Source: Streptomyces sp. NBC_00285 | GTDB lineage: Bacteria; Actinomycetota; Actinomycetes; Streptomycetales; Streptomycetaceae | Length of the DNA: 64,000 nucleotides | Direction: 5' to 3' | Assembly (NCBI RefSeq): GCF_036174265.1 | Contig: NZ_CP108055.1 | Span: 6,324,001 to 6,388,000, forward strand | Shown here: positions 17,508 through 28,819 of the stretch, in pieces | Layout: each line of letters starts with the position of its first letter | How positions within the stretch are numbered: position 1 is the first letter of the stretch | The notes under the pieces: generated by a model | What the model was told of the DNA's origin: nothing | The model's database searches: none | What the model saw: the letters and a program-made list of their open reading frames with translations, nothing else | Made by a program: the position numbers and the translations under genes

Positions 17508-17960
17508 GAGAACAAGCGGTATCAGGGGCTCCTCCATACCTTCAAGAAACGTGTGCTGCGCCACAATTGTTCAACGGGTGGCCCCAATCTCCGGTGTGTG
17601 TCTCTTTATTGACGCCGTAACGGACATTGCGGACGCGGGTGATCAAGCCCGTGATCATGGTCTTTCGCTGTTACGCCCGAATTGCCCGGCACCTACCATC
17701 GGTTGAGACGGATGGCCAAGCCCCGCTCTTAGGGAGCCCTCACGCATGTGGCGGAGGTCACGCAACGGTTACGGCAGCGGCTGCGTCCGACGCGGCCGGC
17801 GCTCGTGAATGTGTGCACGCGTCCACATCCGTCCTCACGTCTCGCCCTGATGTGTGAACGCGGTCCACTACCAAGCGCATGCGTCCAGCACCAATTTGCA
17901 TGCAGAGGAAGCCTCTTGATATTGAGACGCCTCTCTTACCTGCGCCGACTGGCGAAAATG
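17508..17960. other. Left part of the divergent NlpC-nuoA intergenic region
   Basis: A gene-free stretch, less GC-rich than the coding DNA. It carries the promoter of the minus-strand endopeptidase gene. Two exact copies of GTGATCA (17639-17645 and 17651-17657) lie 12 bp apart, each holding the palindrome TGATCA. They could be a regulator site, but no known consensus was matched. The c-di-AMP riboswitch that precedes some Streptomyces hydrolase genes was looked for here and not found. Confidence 0.4.
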
Positions 17961-18057
17961 TCACCTCTGGTGATCACTCGGACGCTTCACGTGTGAAGAT
18001 CACCGCTGATCCGGCTTCATGATCCTTCGTCGGGTGGTGGAGATCACAAAGCTTGTG
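17961..18057. promoter_or_regulatory. Cluster of inverted repeats upstream of nuoA
   Basis: Three dyads lie in 97 bp: TCACC-TCT-GGTGA (17961-17973), CTTCAC-GT-GTGAAG (17985-17998) and CACAA-AGC-TTGTG (18045-18057). Their arms share the TTCAC/GTGAA and TTGTG/CACAA elements found in the Rex-type operator downstream, but with different spacing. They may be further sites for Rex or for another regulator. Confidence 0.5.
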
Positions 18058-18114
18058 CAATACCCCGTGTCGCAGATCACAGACCGGCGGGCATAAGATG
18101 CGGGTCAGTTGGGC

Positions 18115-18132
18115 TTGTGACCTGCTTCACAT
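18115..18132 (+). promoter_or_regulatory. Rex-type redox operator of the nuo operon
   Basis: TTGTGA-CCTGCT-TCACAT is an 18-bp inverted repeat with one mismatch, matching the Streptomyces Rex operator pattern TTGTGAnnnnnnTCACAA. Rex represses respiratory operons when NAD+/NADH is high and lets go when NADH rises. A possible -10 element TAAGAT lies at 18094-18099, so bound Rex would cover the likely start point, 108-125 bp before nuoA. Confidence 0.75.
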
Positions 18133-18239
18133 GTTCGCGATCTTCGTCGGAACGGGCGGAGGTCAGAAGGACGTGAGAGTCGGGTGTGAGTCCGATGCCA
18201 TCGCCAGCAGTCAGTGCCGACTGAGAGGAGCGAGGAGCG

Positions 18240-18599
18240 GTGAACGCTTATGCGCCCATCCTCGTACTGGGAGCACTCGGGGCAGGCTTTGCGATCTTCT
18301 CCGTGGTCATGGCCACGCTGATCGGTCCGAAGCGCTACAACCGGGCCAAGCTCGAGGCCTACGAGTGCGGGATCGAGCCGACCCCCACGCCGGCCGGCGG
18401 CGGACGATTCCCCATCAAGTACTACCTGACGGCGATGCTCTTCATCGTCTTCGACATCGAGATCGTCTTCCTCTACCCCTGGGCCGTCACCTTCGACGCC
18501 CTGGGTGTTTTCGGGCTCGTGGAGATGCTGCTCTTCGTGCTCACCGTCTTCGTCGCCTACGCGTACGTATGGCGGCGGGGCGGTCTGGAATGGGACTGA
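18240..18599 (+). CDS. nuoA: NADH-quinone oxidoreductase subunit A
   Basis: A 119-residue membrane subunit with three hydrophobic helices. The conserved loop KLEAYECGIEPTP between helices 1 and 2 is the hallmark of NuoA/ND3; its Cys lies at the quinone chamber junction in known structures. The GTG at 18240 has GAGGAG repeated just upstream. First gene of the 14-gene nuo operon encoding proton-pumping complex I, transcribed from the Rex-controlled region; nuoB follows after 14 bp. Confidence 0.97.
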   Translation: MNAYAPILVLGALGAGFAIFSVVMATLIGPKRYNRAKLEAYECGIEPTPTPAGGGRFPIKYYLTAMLFIVFDIEIVFLYPWAVTFDALGVFGLVEMLLFVLTVFVAYAYVWRRGGLEWD

Positions 18600-18613
18600 G
18601 GGGCCTTTAACTC

Positions 18614-19168
18614 ATGGGACTCGAAGAAAAGCTGCCGAGCGGTTTCCTGCTGACCACCGTCGAGCAGGCCGCGGGCTGGGTGCGCAAGGCGTCCGTCTTC
18701 CCGGCCACCTTCGGCCTTGCCTGCTGTGCCATCGAGATGATGACCACGGGTGCCGGACGCTACGACCTGGCCCGCTTCGGCATGGAGGTCTTCCGCGGCT
18801 CACCCCGCCAGGCGGACCTCATGATCGTCGCCGGCCGGGTCAGCCAGAAGATGGCGCCGGTGCTGCGGCAGGTCTACGACCAGATGCCGAACCCCAAGTG
18901 GGTCATCTCCATGGGGGTCTGCGCCTCCTCGGGCGGCATGTTCAACAACTACGCGATCGTGCAGGGCGTCGACCACATCGTGCCGGTCGACATCTATCTG
19001 CCCGGCTGCCCGCCGCGGCCCGAGATGCTGATCGACGCCATTCTCAAGCTCCACCACAAGATCCAGACCTCCAAGCTCGGCGTGAACGCCGAGGAAGCGG
19101 CCCGTGAGGCGGAGGAAGCGGCGCTCAAGGCCCTGCCCACGATCGAGATGAAGGGGCTGCTGCGGTGA
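18614..19168 (+). CDS. nuoB: NADH-quinone oxidoreductase subunit B
   Basis: A 184-residue peripheral-arm subunit carrying cluster N2, the last iron-sulfur centre before quinone. The tandem cysteines [10 protein letters not shown], then MGVCASSGG and [10 protein letters not shown], supply the four ligands. The C-terminal 30 residues are Glu/Ala-rich and longer than in E. coli. It starts at ATG 18614, and its end overlaps the start of nuoC by 4 bp. Confidence 0.97.
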   Translation: MGLEEKLPSGFLLTTVEQAAGWVRKASVFPATFGLACCAIEMMTTGAGRYDLARFGMEVFRGSPRQADLMIVAGRVSQKMAPVLRQVYDQMPNPKWVISMGVCASSGGMFNNYAIVQGVDHIVPVDIYLPGCPPRPEMLIDAILKLHHKIQTSKLGVNAEEAAREAEEAALKALPTIEMKGLLR

Positions 19169-19911
19169 GCGACGCGAACGGCGCGAGCAACGGCGTCAAT
19201 CCCGAGAAGGACCTCGGCGCCTCCAACCTCCCCGGTCAGCGCGGCGAGGGCGGCGAGGAGATCCGCGTCCAGCGCGGCATGTTCGGCGCCGACAACGGCG
19301 GCGACACCTCCGGTTACGGCGGCCTGGTGCGCTCGATCCGCCTCCCGGGACCGACGGGCCGCCCCTATGGGGGCTGGTTCGACGAGGTCGCCGACGAACT
19401 CGAAGGCGCCCTGGAGGAGCAGGGTCTCCTGCCCGACAACGCGATCGAGAAGACGGTCGTCGACCGCGGCGAGATCACCTTCCACATCGAGCGCGAGCAC
19501 CTGCTCCGCGTCGCCCGCACCCTGCGCGACGACCCGGCCCTGCGCTTCGAACTGTGCACCGGCGTCAGTGGAGTCCACTACCTCCACGACAAGGGCCGCG
19601 AGCTGCACGCCGTCTACCACCTGCGCTCGATCACCCACAACCGGCTGATCCGCCTGGAGGTCAGCGCCCCCGACGCCGACCCGCACATCCCGTCCCTGGT
19701 CTCCGTCTATCCGACCAACGACTGGCACGAGCGCGAGACCTACGACTTCTTCGGGATCGTCTTCGACGATCACCCGGCCCTGACGCGGATCATGATGCCG
19801 GACGACTGGCAGGGCCACCCGCAGCGCAAGGACTACCCCCTCGGCGGCATCCCCGTCGAGTACAAGGGCGCCCAGATCCCGGCTCCGGACCAGCGGAGGT
19901 CGTACTCGTGA
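19165..19911 (+). CDS. nuoC: NADH-quinone oxidoreductase subunit C
   Basis: A 248-residue structural subunit of the connecting module. The 30-kDa-subunit signature [19 protein letters not shown] is complete, followed by [20 protein letters not shown]. Unlike E. coli, NuoC is separate from NuoD, as usual in actinobacteria. The first 55 residues are Gly/Asn-rich and probably disordered. GTG 19165 overlaps the nuoB stop, and the end overlaps nuoD by 4 bp. Confidence 0.97.
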   Translation: MSDANGASNGVNPEKDLGASNLPGQRGEGGEEIRVQRGMFGADNGGDTSGYGGLVRSIRLPGPTGRPYGGWFDEVADELEGALEEQGLLPDNAIEKTVVDRGEITFHIEREHLLRVARTLRDDPALRFELCTGVSGVHYLHDKGRELHAVYHLRSITHNRLIRLEVSAPDADPHIPSLVSVYPTNDWHERETYDFFGIVFDDHPALTRIMMPDDWQGHPQRKDYPLGGIPVEYKGAQIPAPDQRRSYS

Positions 19912-21230
19912 GCACTTCCCATGCCTCCCCTCGGGAGACCACAGAGGGCACCGTCTACACGGTCACCGGCGGCGACTGGGACGAGATCGTCCAGGCCGCG
20001 GCCCGCGCCGACGACGAACGCATCGTCCTCAACATGGGCCCGCAGCACCCCTCCACGCACGGTGTGCTCCGCCTGATCCTGGAGATCGACGGCGAGAGGG
20101 TCACCGAGGCCCGCTGCGGCATCGGCTACCTGCACACCGGCATCGAGAAGAACCTCGAGTTCCGCACGTGGACGCAGGGCACCACGTTCGTGACGCGCAT
20201 GGACTACCTGACGTCGTTCTTCAACGAGACCGCTTACTGCCTCGCCGTCGAGAAGCTTCTCGGTATCGAGGACCAGATTCCCGACCGCGCCACGCTCATC
20301 CGCGTGCTCCTGATGGAGCTCAACCGGCTGTCCTCGCACCTCGTGTGCATCGCCACCGGCGGTATGGAACTCGGCGCCACCACGATCATGATCTACGGAT
20401 TCCGTGATCGTGAAATGATTCTCGACATCTACGAGCTCATCACGGGCCTCAGGATGAACCACGCGTACATCCGCCCCGGCGGACTCGCCCAGGACCTGCC
20501 GCCCGGTGCGGTGGACCACATCCGCGAGTTCGTGAAGAAGATGAAGAAGAACCTCCCGGAGTACGACAAGCTCGCCACCGGGAACCCCATCTTCAAGGCC
20601 CGTATGCAGGACGTCGGCTACCTCGACCTGTCCGGCTGCATGGCGCTCGGCGCCACCGGCCCGATCCTGCGCTCCACCGGCCTGCCGCACGACCTGCGCA
20701 AGAGCCAGCCGTACTGCGGCTACGAGACGTTCGACTTCGACGTCCCGACCGCCGACACCTGCGACTCCTACGGCCGCTTCCTGATCCGCCTGGAGGAGAT
20801 GCGCCAGTCGCTCAGGATCGTCGAGCAGTGCCTGGACCGGCTCCAGCCCGGCCCGGTCATGGTCACCGACAAGAAGATCGCCTGGCCGGCCCAGCTCGCC
20901 CTGGGACCCGACGGGCTCGGCAACTCCCTCGACCACATCAAGAAGATCATGGGCACCTCCATGGAGGCCCTGATCCACCACTTCAAGCTGGTGACCGAGG
21001 GTTTCCGCGTCCCGCCGGGACAGGCCTACGCGGCCGTCGAGTCGCCCAAGGGCGAACTCGGGGTGCACGCCGTGTCCGACGGCGGCACCCGCCCCTTCCG
21101 GGTCCACTTCCGCGACCCGTCCTTCACCAACCTTCAGGCCATGGCGGCGATGTGCGAGGGCGGCCAGGTCGCTGACGTCATCGTCGCCGTCGCGTCCATC
21201 GACCCCGTGATGGGAGGCGTCGACCGGTGA
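19908..21230 (+). CDS. nuoD: NADH-quinone oxidoreductase subunit D
   Basis: A 440-residue 49-kDa-type subunit that forms the quinone site with NuoB. The signature [15 protein letters not shown] includes the quinone-binding His, and [14 protein letters not shown] and [10 protein letters not shown] are also family-typical. The frame is open upstream, but GTG 19908 overlaps the nuoC stop and gives the normal length. A short stretch near 20391-20425 uses several A/T-ending codons, unlike the rest of the gene. Confidence 0.97.
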   Translation: MSTSHASPRETTEGTVYTVTGGDWDEIVQAAARADDERIVLNMGPQHPSTHGVLRLILEIDGERVTEARCGIGYLHTGIEKNLEFRTWTQGTTFVTRMDYLTSFFNETAYCLAVEKLLGIEDQIPDRATLIRVLLMELNRLSSHLVCIATGGMELGATTIMIYGFRDREMILDIYELITGLRMNHAYIRPGGLAQDLPPGAVDHIREFVKKMKKNLPEYDKLATGNPIFKARMQDVGYLDLSGCMALGATGPILRSTGLPHDLRKSQPYCGYETFDFDVPTADTCDSYGRFLIRLEEMRQSLRIVEQCLDRLQPGPVMVTDKKIAWPAQLALGPDGLGNSLDHIKKIMGTSMEALIHHFKLVTEGFRVPPGQAYAAVESPKGELGVHAVSDGGTRPFRVHFRDPSFTNLQAMAAMCEGGQVADVIVAVASIDPVMGGVDR

Positions 21231-22087
21231 CCACCAGTTCTTCCGAGCGGGGCGTCAGCCTGGGCATGCCCGAACTGCCCGCACCCGCTTACCCGGACGA
21301 CGTGAGGGCCCGGCTGGAGACGGACGCGCGCGAGATCATCGCCCGCTACCCGGACTCCCGCTCGGCGCTCCTGCCGCTGCTGCACCTCGTGCAGTCGGAG
21401 GAGGGCCATGTCACGCGCACCGGGATGCGGTTCTGCGCCGACGTCCTCGGCCTCACCACGGCCGAGGTCACCGCGGTGGCCACCTTCTACACCATGTACC
21501 GGCGCAGGCCGTCGGGCGACTACCAGGTGGGTGTCTGCACGAACACCCTCTGCGCGGTGATGGGCGGTGACGAGATCTTCGAGTCCCTCCAGGAGCACCT
21601 GGGCGTCGGCAACGGCGAGACCACCGACGACGGCAAGATCACCCTGGAGCACATCGAGTGCAACGCGGCCTGTGACTTCGCGCCGGTGGTGATGGTCAAC
21701 TGGGAGTTCTTCGACAACCAGACCCCGGCCGGCGCCAAGCGGCTCGTCGACGACCTGCGTGCGGGCCGCGAGGTCGAGCCCACGCGCGGGGCGCCGATGT
21801 GCACCTTCAAGGAGACCGCGCGGATCCTCGCCGGCTTCCCCGACGAGCGGGCAGGGGCCGTCGAGGCGAGCGGCGCAGCGGGACCCGCGTCGCTGGTGGG
21901 CCTCCGCCTGGCCAAGGGAGAGACCGCACCCGCGCGCGTGGTCCATCCGCGCCACGGCGCACCGCAGAACAAGGACGTCCACGAGCCGTCCCCGTCGGAG
22001 CACCTCAGCTCGCACGACGCGCCACAGGACACGTCGGCCTCCGACCCGGCCCACCCGGCCGGGCCCGCTGCCGAGGAGGGGGAGTGA
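21227..22087 (+). CDS. nuoE: NADH-quinone oxidoreductase subunit E
   Basis: A 286-residue subunit of the NADH-input module with a thioredoxin-like [2Fe-2S] domain (cluster N1a). The ligands are in CTNTLC and ECNAACD. The E. coli protein has 166 residues. Here about 100 extra C-terminal residues are rich in Ala, Pro, Ser, Asp and Glu and look disordered. GTG 21227 overlaps the nuoD stop, and its TGA shares one base with the nuoF ATG. Confidence 0.96.
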   Translation: MTTSSSERGVSLGMPELPAPAYPDDVRARLETDAREIIARYPDSRSALLPLLHLVQSEEGHVTRTGMRFCADVLGLTTAEVTAVATFYTMYRRRPSGDYQVGVCTNTLCAVMGGDEIFESLQEHLGVGNGETTDDGKITLEHIECNAACDFAPVVMVNWEFFDNQTPAGAKRLVDDLRAGREVEPTRGAPMCTFKETARILAGFPDERAGAVEASGAAGPASLVGLRLAKGETAPARVVHPRHGAPQNKDVHEPSPSEHLSSHDAPQDTSASDPAHPAGPAAEEGE

Positions 22088-23433
22088 TGACCTTGGCACC
22101 CGAACTGAAGGACACCAGCCCCGAGAAGCTGCTCGCACCCGTGCTGTCGGCCTTCTGGGACGAGGACAAGTCCTGGACGCTGGACGTCTACAAGAGGCAC
22201 GAAGGGTACGAGGGGCTCCGCAAGGCGCTCGCCATGTCGCCGGACGACCTGATCGCCTACGTCAAGGACTCAGGTCTGCGCGGCCGCGGCGGCGCCGGAT
22301 TCCCCACCGGAATGAAATGGCAGTTCATTCCGCAGGGAGATGGAAAGCCGCACTATCTGGTTGTCAACGCCGACGAGTCGGAACCGGGAACCTGCAAGGA
22401 CATCCCGCTCCTCTTCGCGAACCCGCACAGCCTCATCGAGGGCATGATCATCGCGTGTTACGCCATCAGGTCTTCGCATGCGTTCATCTATCTGCGCGGT
22501 GAAGTCGTCCCCGTGCTGCGGCGGTTGCACTCGGCCGTGAACGAGGCCTACGCGGCCGGTTACCTCGGACAGAACATCCAGGGCAGCGGCCTCGATCTCG
22601 ACATCACCGTGCACGCGGGCGCCGGCGCGTACATCTGCGGTGAGGAGACCGCACTGCTCGACTCGCTCGAAGGCCGCCGTGGCCAACCGCGGCTCCGTCC
22701 CCCCTTCCCCGCGGTCGCGGGCCTCTACGCATGCCCGACTGTTGTGAACAACGTGGAGTCGATCGCGTCGGTTCCCGCGATTCTGACCCGGGGCAAGGAA
22801 TGGTTCCGGTCGATGGGCAGCGAGAAGTCCCCGGGCTTCACGCTCTACTCGCTCAGCGGCCACGTCGCGAGCCCCGGCCAGTTCGAGGCCCCGCTCGGCA
22901 TCACCCTGCGCCAGCTCCTGGAGATGAGCGGCGGCATGCGGCCCGGTCACCGGCTCAAGTTCTGGACGCCGGGCGGCTCCTCCACCCCGATGTTCACCGA
23001 CGAGCACCTCGACGTCCCCCTCGACTACGAGGGAGTCGGCGCCGCCGGTTCCATGCTCGGCACCAAGGCCCTGCAGTGCTTCGACGAGACGACCTGCGTC
23101 GTGCGCGCCGTGACCCGCTGGACCGAGTTCTACGCCCACGAGTCCTGCGGCAAGTGCACCCCGTGCCGCGAAGGGACGTACTGGCTCGTGCAGTTGCTGC
23201 GCGACATCGAGGCCGGCAAGGGCGTCATGTCCGACCTCGACAAGCTGAACGACATCGCCGACAACATCAACGGCAAGTCCTTCTGCGCTCTCGGCGACGG
23301 CGCCGCCTCGCCGATCTTCTCCTCGCTCAAGTACTTCCGCGAGGAGTACGAGGAGCACATCACGGGCCGCGGCTGCCCCTTCGACCCGGCCAAGTCGACG
23401 GCCTGGGCCGACCGCACGGAGGTGAACGCATGA
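22087..23433 (+). CDS. nuoF: NADH-quinone oxidoreductase subunit F (FMN/NADH site)
   Basis: A 448-residue catalytic subunit that oxidises NADH. The NADH/FMN loops are [14 protein letters not shown] and [15 protein letters not shown]. Cluster N3 ligands are in [15 protein letters not shown] plus a later Cys (FCALGDGA). The frame is open further upstream, but ATG 22087 at the nuoE stop (TGATG) gives the normal length. A segment near 22295-22375 uses unusually many A/T-ending codons around the FMN loop. Confidence 0.97.
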   Translation: MTLAPELKDTSPEKLLAPVLSAFWDEDKSWTLDVYKRHEGYEGLRKALAMSPDDLIAYVKDSGLRGRGGAGFPTGMKWQFIPQGDGKPHYLVVNADESEPGTCKDIPLLFANPHSLIEGMIIACYAIRSSHAFIYLRGEVVPVLRRLHSAVNEAYAAGYLGQNIQGSGLDLDITVHAGAGAYICGEETALLDSLEGRRGQPRLRPPFPAVAGLYACPTVVNNVESIASVPAILTRGKEWFRSMGSEKSPGFTLYSLSGHVASPGQFEAPLGITLRQLLEMSGGMRPGHRLKFWTPGGSSTPMFTDEHLDVPLDYEGVGAAGSMLGTKALQCFDETTCVVRAVTRWTEFYAHESCGKCTPCREGTYWLVQLLRDIEAGKGVMSDLDKLNDIADNINGKSFCALGDGAASPIFSSLKYFREEYEEHITGRGCPFDPAKSTAWADRTEVNA

Positions 23434-25934
23434 CCGTGACCACCAGCACTCCCTCGGGCGGGGGAGAGGCGGCGGTCCCGCCGGAGGATCTCGTCTCGCT
23501 GACGATCGACGGCGCCGAGATCAGCGTGCCCAAGGGCACCCTGGTCATCCGGGCCGCCGAGCAACTCGGCATCGAGATCCCCCGGTTCTGCGACCACCCC
23601 CTCCTCGACCCGGCCGGCGCCTGCCGCCAGTGCATCGTCGACGTCGAGGGCCAGCGCAAGCCGATGGCGTCCTGCACCATCACCTGCACCGACGGCATGG
23701 TGGTGAAGACGCACCTCACCTCGCCGGCCGCCGAGAAGGCCCAGCACGGGGTGATGGAGCTCCTCCTCATCAACCACCCGCTGGACTGTCCCGTCTGCGA
23801 CAAGGGCGGCGAGTGCCCCCTGCAGAACCAGGCCATGTCGCACGGCCAGTCGGAGTCCCGCTTCGAGGGCAAGAAGCGGACCTACGAGAAGCCCGTGCCG
23901 ATCTCCACCCAGGTGCTGCTCGACCGCGAGCGGTGCGTGCTGTGCGCCCGCTGCACCCGCTTCTCCAACCAGATCGCGGGCGACCCGATGATCGAACTGA
24001 TCGAGCGGGGCGCGCTCCAGCAGGTCGGCACCGGTGAGGGCGACCCCTTCGAGTCGTACTTCTCCGGCAACACCATCCAGATCTGCCCGGTCGGCGCGCT
24101 CACCTCTGCGGCGTACCGATTCCGCTCCCGCCCCTTCGACCTGGTGTCCTCCCCGAGCGTGTGCGAGCACTGCTCCGGAGGCTGCGCCACCCGTACCGAC
24201 CACCGGCGCGGCAAGGTCATGCGCAAGCTCGCGGCGAACGACCCCGAGGTCAACGAGGAGTGGATCTGCGACAAGGGACGGTTCGGCTTCCGGTACGCGC
24301 AGCAGCGCGACCGGCTCCAGACCCCCCTCGTGCGCAACCCCGAGGGCGAACTGGTGCCGGCTTCCTGGCCGGAGGCACTCCAGATCGCGGCCCAGGGACT
24401 GCTCGCCTCACGCAGCCGGGCCGGCGTCCTCACGGGCGGCCGCCTCACCATCGAGGACGCCTACGCGTACAGCAAGTTCGCGCGCGTGGCGCTCGACACC
24501 AACGACATCGACTTCCGCGCGCGCGTGCACAGCAGTGAGGAGACCGACTTCCTGGCCGCGCGGGTCGCGGGCCGCGGCCGCGACCTCGACGGTACGGGCG
24601 TCACGTACTCCGCTCTGGAGAAGGCGCCCGCCGTCCTGCTGGTCGGGTTCGAGGCCGAGGAGGAGGCGCCCGGCGTCTTCCTGAGGCTGCGCAAGGCCTG
24701 GCGGGCGCACGGCCAGAAGGTCTTCTCGCTCGCCACCCACGCGACGCGCGGCCTGGAGAAGGCAGGCGGCACGCTGCTGCCCGCCGCTCCCGGCACCGAG
24801 ACCGAGTGGCTGGACGCGCTCGCCGACGGAGCCGGCCTGGAGGGCGACGGCAGCAGGGCCGCAGAGGCGCTGCGCGTCAACGGCGCGGTGATCGTCGTCG
24901 GCGAACGGCTGGCCGCCGTCGCGGGCGGACTGACCGCCGCCGTACGGGCCGCCTCCGCGACCGGCGCACAGCTGGTGTGGATCCCGCGGCGGGCCGGAGA
25001 GCGCGGTGCCGTCGAGGCGGGCGCGCTGCCGGCGCTCCTGCCGGGCGGGCGCCCGGCCACCGACCCGCGCGCGCGTGAGGAGGTCGCCTCGGTCTGGGGT
25101 GTGGCCGAACTCCCGCACCGCTACGGGCGGGACACCGGCCAGATCGTCGAGGCGGCGACCTCCGGAGAGCTCCAGGCCCTGCTGGTCGCGGGAGTCGAGA
25201 TCGCCGACCTGCCCGATCCGGCACGCGCGCGTGCCGCGCTGCGCGAGGTCGGGTTCGTGGTGTCGCTGGAACTGCGGCCGGGTGAGGTCACCGAACACGC
25301 GGACGTCGTCCTGCCGGTGGCCGCGGTCGCCGAGAAGGCAGGCACCTTCCTCAACTGGGAAGGCAGGGTGCGGTTCTTCGAGACCGCGCTCAAGCCCGAG
25401 CAGATGACCCGCCGCCTCGCACCCAGCGACGCACGGGTGCTGCAGATGCTGGCCGACGCCATGGACGTGCACCTGGGCCTGCCGGATCTGCGCACCACGC
25501 GCGCGGAGATCGACCGGCTCGGTCCCTGGGACGGCCCCCGGGCCGGTGAACCCGTGGAGACCGCGGTCCAGTTGCCGCGACCGGCCGCCGGCGAGGCCGT
25601 ACTGGCCGGGCACCGGCTGCTCCTCGACCAGGGTCTGCTCCAGCAGGGCGACGAGGCGCTCGCCGGGACGCGGCACGCGGCACGCGCACGCGTGTCGGCC
25701 GCGACGGCCGCCGAGGTCGGCGTCAAGGAGGGCGACCTCCTCGCCGTGACCGGCTCCTCGGGAGTCACCGAACTGCCGCTTCAGATCACCGAGATGCCCG
25801 ACCGCGTGGTCTGGCTCCCGCTGAACTCCACCGGCGGGGGCGTCGCCTCCGACGCCGGAGTGCTGCCTGGCTCCCTCGTCCGCATCGGCCCCGCCACACT
25901 CGCCGCCGAAGCTCCCAAGGAGGTGGAGGCATGA
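23430..25934 (+). CDS. nuoG: NADH-quinone oxidoreductase subunit G
   Basis: An 834-residue subunit. The N-terminal 2Fe-2S ferredoxin domain ([15 protein letters not shown]) is followed by the His-Cys3 cluster ([17 protein letters not shown]) and a CxxCxxC cluster ([10 protein letters not shown]). A fourth motif, CEHCSGGC with a later WICDKGRFG Cys, shows that the off-path cluster N7 is kept, which many bacteria have lost. The rest is a degenerate molybdopterin-oxidoreductase fold. ATG 23430 overlaps the nuoF stop. Confidence 0.96.
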   Translation: MTVTTSTPSGGGEAAVPPEDLVSLTIDGAEISVPKGTLVIRAAEQLGIEIPRFCDHPLLDPAGACRQCIVDVEGQRKPMASCTITCTDGMVVKTHLTSPAAEKAQHGVMELLLINHPLDCPVCDKGGECPLQNQAMSHGQSESRFEGKKRTYEKPVPISTQVLLDRERCVLCARCTRFSNQIAGDPMIELIERGALQQVGTGEGDPFESYFSGNTIQICPVGALTSAAYRFRSRPFDLVSSPSVCEHCSGGCATRTDHRRGKVMRKLAANDPEVNEEWICDKGRFGFRYAQQRDRLQTPLVRNPEGELVPASWPEALQIAAQGLLASRSRAGVLTGGRLTIEDAYAYSKFARVALDTNDIDFRARVHSSEETDFLAARVAGRGRDLDGTGVTYSALEKAPAVLLVGFEAEEEAPGVFLRLRKAWRAHGQKVFSLATHATRGLEKAGGTLLPAAPGTETEWLDALADGAGLEGDGSRAAEALRVNGAVIVVGERLAAVAGGLTAAVRAASATGAQLVWIPRRAGERGAVEAGALPALLPGGRPATDPRAREEVASVWGVAELPHRYGRDTGQIVEAATSGELQALLVAGVEIADLPDPARARAALREVGFVVSLELRPGEVTEHADVVLPVAAVAEKAGTFLNWEGRVRFFETALKPEQMTRRLAPSDARVLQMLADAMDVHLGLPDLRTTRAEIDRLGPWDGPRAGEPVETAVQLPRPAAGEAVLAGHRLLLDQGLLQQGDEALAGTRHAARARVSAATAAEVGVKEGDLLAVTGSSGVTELPLQITEMPDRVVWLPLNSTGGGVASDAGVLPGSLVRIGPATLAAEAPKEVEA

Positions 25935-27304
25935 GCCCGTACCTCGCCGCAGAAGACCTGTCGGTGTTCGGCAACGACCCCTGGTGGCTCGTCGTCATCA
26001 AGGCCGTCTTCTGCTTCGCCTTCCTGATGGTGACCGTGCTGTTCTCCATCGTGTGGGAGCGCAAGGTCGTCGCCTGGATGCAGCTGCGCGTCGGCCCCAA
26101 CCGGCACGGGCCCTGGGGCATGCTCCAGTCGCTCGCCGACGGCATCAAGCTGATGCTCAAGGAAGACGTCATCGTCAAACGCGCGGACAAGGTCGTCTAC
26201 GTCCTCGCGCCGATCATCGCGGCCATCCCGGCCTTCATGGCGATCGCGGTGATCCCCTTCGGCCCGTCCGGCAACGAGGTCTCGATCTTCGGCCACCGCA
26301 CCGCGATGCAGCTCACCGACCTCCCGATCGCGATGATCTACATCCTCGCGGTCGCCTCGGTCGGTATCTACGGCATCGTCCTCGCGGGCTGGAGTTCCGG
26401 CTCCACCTATCCGCTGCTCGGGGGCCTGCGCTCCTGCGCGCAGATGATCTCGTACGAGATCGCCATGGGCGCCGCCTTCGCCTCGGTGTTCCTCTACTCC
26501 GGGTCGATGTCGACCTCGGCGATCGTCGAGGCCCAGCACGACCGCTGGTACATCGTCCTGTTGCCGGTCTCCTTCATCATCTACGTGATCACCATGGTCG
26601 GGGAGACCAACCGCGCGCCCTTCGACATGCCGGAGTCCGAGGGCGACCTGGTCGGCGGCTTCAACACCGAGTACTCGTCGATCAAGTTCGCGCTGTTCAT
26701 GCTCGCCGAGTACGTGAACATGGTGACGGTCTCGGCCGTGACGACCACGCTCTTCCTCGGCGGCTGGCGCGCCCCCTGGCCCATCAGCACCTTCTGGGAG
26801 GGCGCCAACCACGGCTGGTGGCCGCTCCTCTGGTTCGTGATCAAGGTGCAGTTGCTGCTGTTCTTCTTCATCTGGCTGCGCGGCACGCTTCCCCGCGTGC
26901 GCTACGACCAGCTGATGAAGCTCGGCTGGAAGGTGCTCATCCCGGTCTCCGTGGTGTGGCTGATGCTCGTCGCGACCATGCGGACCCTGCGCAACGAGGG
27001 CTACGACTTCGCCGACATCGCCCTCTACGTGGGCGGCGGTGTCCTGGCCCTGCTGCTGCTCTCGTTCGTCGCCGACATGTTCCGGGAGAAGTCGAAGACA
27101 GCGGCGCAGAGTGACGAACAGCCGGTCGGATTCGACCCGATGGCGGGCGGATTCCCCGTACCGCCACTGCCCGGACAGGAGTTGTCGCCGGTGCCGCGAC
27201 GCCGCTCGCGCCAGGAGCGGGAGCTGATTGTCAGTGGCGGACCCGATACTCGGAGTGACGGATCTTCGGGTTCTACGGATGGAAAGGAGGCGTCCGATGG
27301 CTGA
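25931..27304 (+). CDS. nuoH: NADH-quinone oxidoreductase subunit H
   Basis: A 457-residue membrane subunit at the junction of the two arms, forming part of the quinone channel. Eight or so helices, with the conserved loops [18 protein letters not shown] and [20 protein letters not shown], the latter being the Glu-rich coupling loop. About 90 C-terminal residues beyond the last helix are Pro/Gly/Ser/Asp-rich and absent from E. coli. The last 8 nt overlap nuoI. Confidence 0.97.
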   Translation: MSPYLAAEDLSVFGNDPWWLVVIKAVFCFAFLMVTVLFSIVWERKVVAWMQLRVGPNRHGPWGMLQSLADGIKLMLKEDVIVKRADKVVYVLAPIIAAIPAFMAIAVIPFGPSGNEVSIFGHRTAMQLTDLPIAMIYILAVASVGIYGIVLAGWSSGSTYPLLGGLRSCAQMISYEIAMGAAFASVFLYSGSMSTSAIVEAQHDRWYIVLLPVSFIIYVITMVGETNRAPFDMPESEGDLVGGFNTEYSSIKFALFMLAEYVNMVTVSAVTTTLFLGGWRAPWPISTFWEGANHGWWPLLWFVIKVQLLLFFFIWLRGTLPRVRYDQLMKLGWKVLIPVSVVWLMLVATMRTLRNEGYDFADIALYVGGGVLALLLLSFVADMFREKSKTAAQSDEQPVGFDPMAGGFPVPPLPGQELSPVPRRRSRQERELIVSGGPDTRSDGSSGSTDGKEASDG

Positions 27305-27947
27305 GGAGCCCAAGGAGACCGAGCAGTTGAAGCCCGGCTTCATGAACCCCGTGGCCGGCTTCGGCGTGACCTTCAAGGCCATGTTCAAGAAGCGGCTGAC
27401 CGAGCAGTACCCGGAGCAGGCGAAGACCACCGCTCCCCGGTTCCACGGACGGCACCAGCTCAACCGCCATCCGGACGGCCTGGAGAAGTGCGTCGGCTGC
27501 GAGCTGTGCGCCTGGGCCTGCCCAGCCGACGCCATCTATGTGGAGGGCGCCGACAACACCGACGAGGAGCGCTACTCGCCGGGCGAGCGGTACGGCCGCG
27601 TCTACCAGATCAACTACGCCCGCTGCATCCTGTGCGGCCTGTGCATCGAGGCGTGCCCCACGCGCGCGCTGACGATGACCAACGAGTTCGAGCTCGCGGA
27701 CACCAGCCGCGCCAACCTCATCTTCACCAAGGAACAGCTGCTCGCCGGACTTGAGGACGGCATGGTCGACGCGCCGCACGCCATCTACCCCGGCACCGAC
27801 GAGCAGGACTACTACCGGGGCCTGGTGACGGAGGCCGCTCCCGGCACCGTGCCCCAGGTCGCCGTCTCCAAGGGCGAGGTCGTCCAGGAGGCCGCCACCA
27901 CCTCCGGTGCGGACGAACCGGCGGCGGAGAAGGTGATCGGGCGATGA
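27297..27947 (+). CDS. nuoI: NADH-quinone oxidoreductase subunit I
   Basis: A 216-residue subunit with clusters N6a and N6b. Two 8Fe-ferredoxin motifs are seen: [16 protein letters not shown] and [16 protein letters not shown]. The frame is open back to 27228 inside nuoH, but the strong AAAGGAGG at 27283-27290, 6 nt before ATG 27297, fixes the start. This makes an 8-nt overlap with nuoH. The C-terminal 55 residues are longer than in E. coli and variable. Confidence 0.97.
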   Translation: MAEEPKETEQLKPGFMNPVAGFGVTFKAMFKKRLTEQYPEQAKTTAPRFHGRHQLNRHPDGLEKCVGCELCAWACPADAIYVEGADNTDEERYSPGERYGRVYQINYARCILCGLCIEACPTRALTMTNEFELADTSRANLIFTKEQLLAGLEDGMVDAPHAIYPGTDEQDYYRGLVTEAAPGTVPQVAVSKGEVVQEAATTSGADEPAAEKVIGR

Positions 27948-28819
27948 CCGCACCCCTGGAGCTCGCCGCCACCCTGGCTGCCGGCACCCCCACCTCCACC
28001 GGCGAGGCCTTCCAGTTCTGGGTCCTCGGCACCGTCGCCGTGATCGGCGCCCTGTGCACCGTGTTCATGAAGAAGGCCGTGCACAGCGCGCTCTGTCTCG
28101 CCGGCACCATGATCATCCTGGCGGTGTTCTACCTCGCCAACGGCGCCTACTTCCTCGGCGTCGTCCAGATCGTCGTCTACACCGGCGCGATCATGATGCT
28201 GTTCCTGTTCGTGGTGATGCTCGTCGGCGTGACCGCGGCGGACTCCCTGCAGGAGACCATCAGGGGCCAGCGCTGGCTCGCCCTCGCCTGCGGGCTCGGC
28301 TTCGGCATCCTGCTGTTCGCGGGCATCGGCAACGCCTCGCTCACCCACTTCAACGGCCTCACCCAGGCGAACGCCGGCGGCAACGTGGAGGGCCTGGCGA
28401 CCCTCATCTTCACCAAGTACGTCTTCGCCTTCGAGATCACCGGCGCCCTGCTGATCACGGCCGCCGTCGGCGCCATGGTGCTCACGCACCGCGAGCGCAC
28501 CGAGCGCGCCAAGACGCAGCGTGAGCTGGCCGAGGAGCGGGTGCGCGAGGGCAAGCACCTCCCGCCGCTGCCGGCCCCGGGCGTGTACGCCCGGCACAAC
28601 GCGGTGGACATCGCGGGCCTGCTGCCCGACGGGACCCCCTCCGAGCTCACCGTCAGCAAGACACTGCGCGACCGAGGCCAGATGCGCGACGTGTCCACCG
28701 AGGCGATGAACGACCTCAAGGCACTGGAGCAGCGCTCCGAGGAGCGCCTGGAGAGGGACGCGATCGAACCGCCCCACCTCAAGCGCAACGCCCGGCGGAC
28801 CGAGGAGGCGTCGAAGTGA
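27944..28819 (+). CDS. nuoJ: NADH-quinone oxidoreductase subunit J
   Basis: A 291-residue membrane subunit (ND6 type) with five helices in the first 180 residues, including the conserved helix with a pi-bulge region in [20 protein letters not shown]. It takes part in the proton path linking NuoH to the antiporter-like subunits. About 110 C-terminal residues form a charged cytoplasmic extension (many Arg/Glu) that E. coli NuoJ lacks. ATG 27944 overlaps the nuoI stop. Confidence 0.96.

Noticed and set aside
17508..17960. c-di-AMP riboswitch upstream of the NlpC/P60 gene
   Set aside because: The conserved CCGAAxCCGxCAGCT segment found at 56 kb is absent from the minus-strand leader here.
27228..27296. 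Earlier start for nuoI inside nuoH
   Set aside because: The strong AAAGGAGG before ATG 27297 and the family N-terminus fix the later start.
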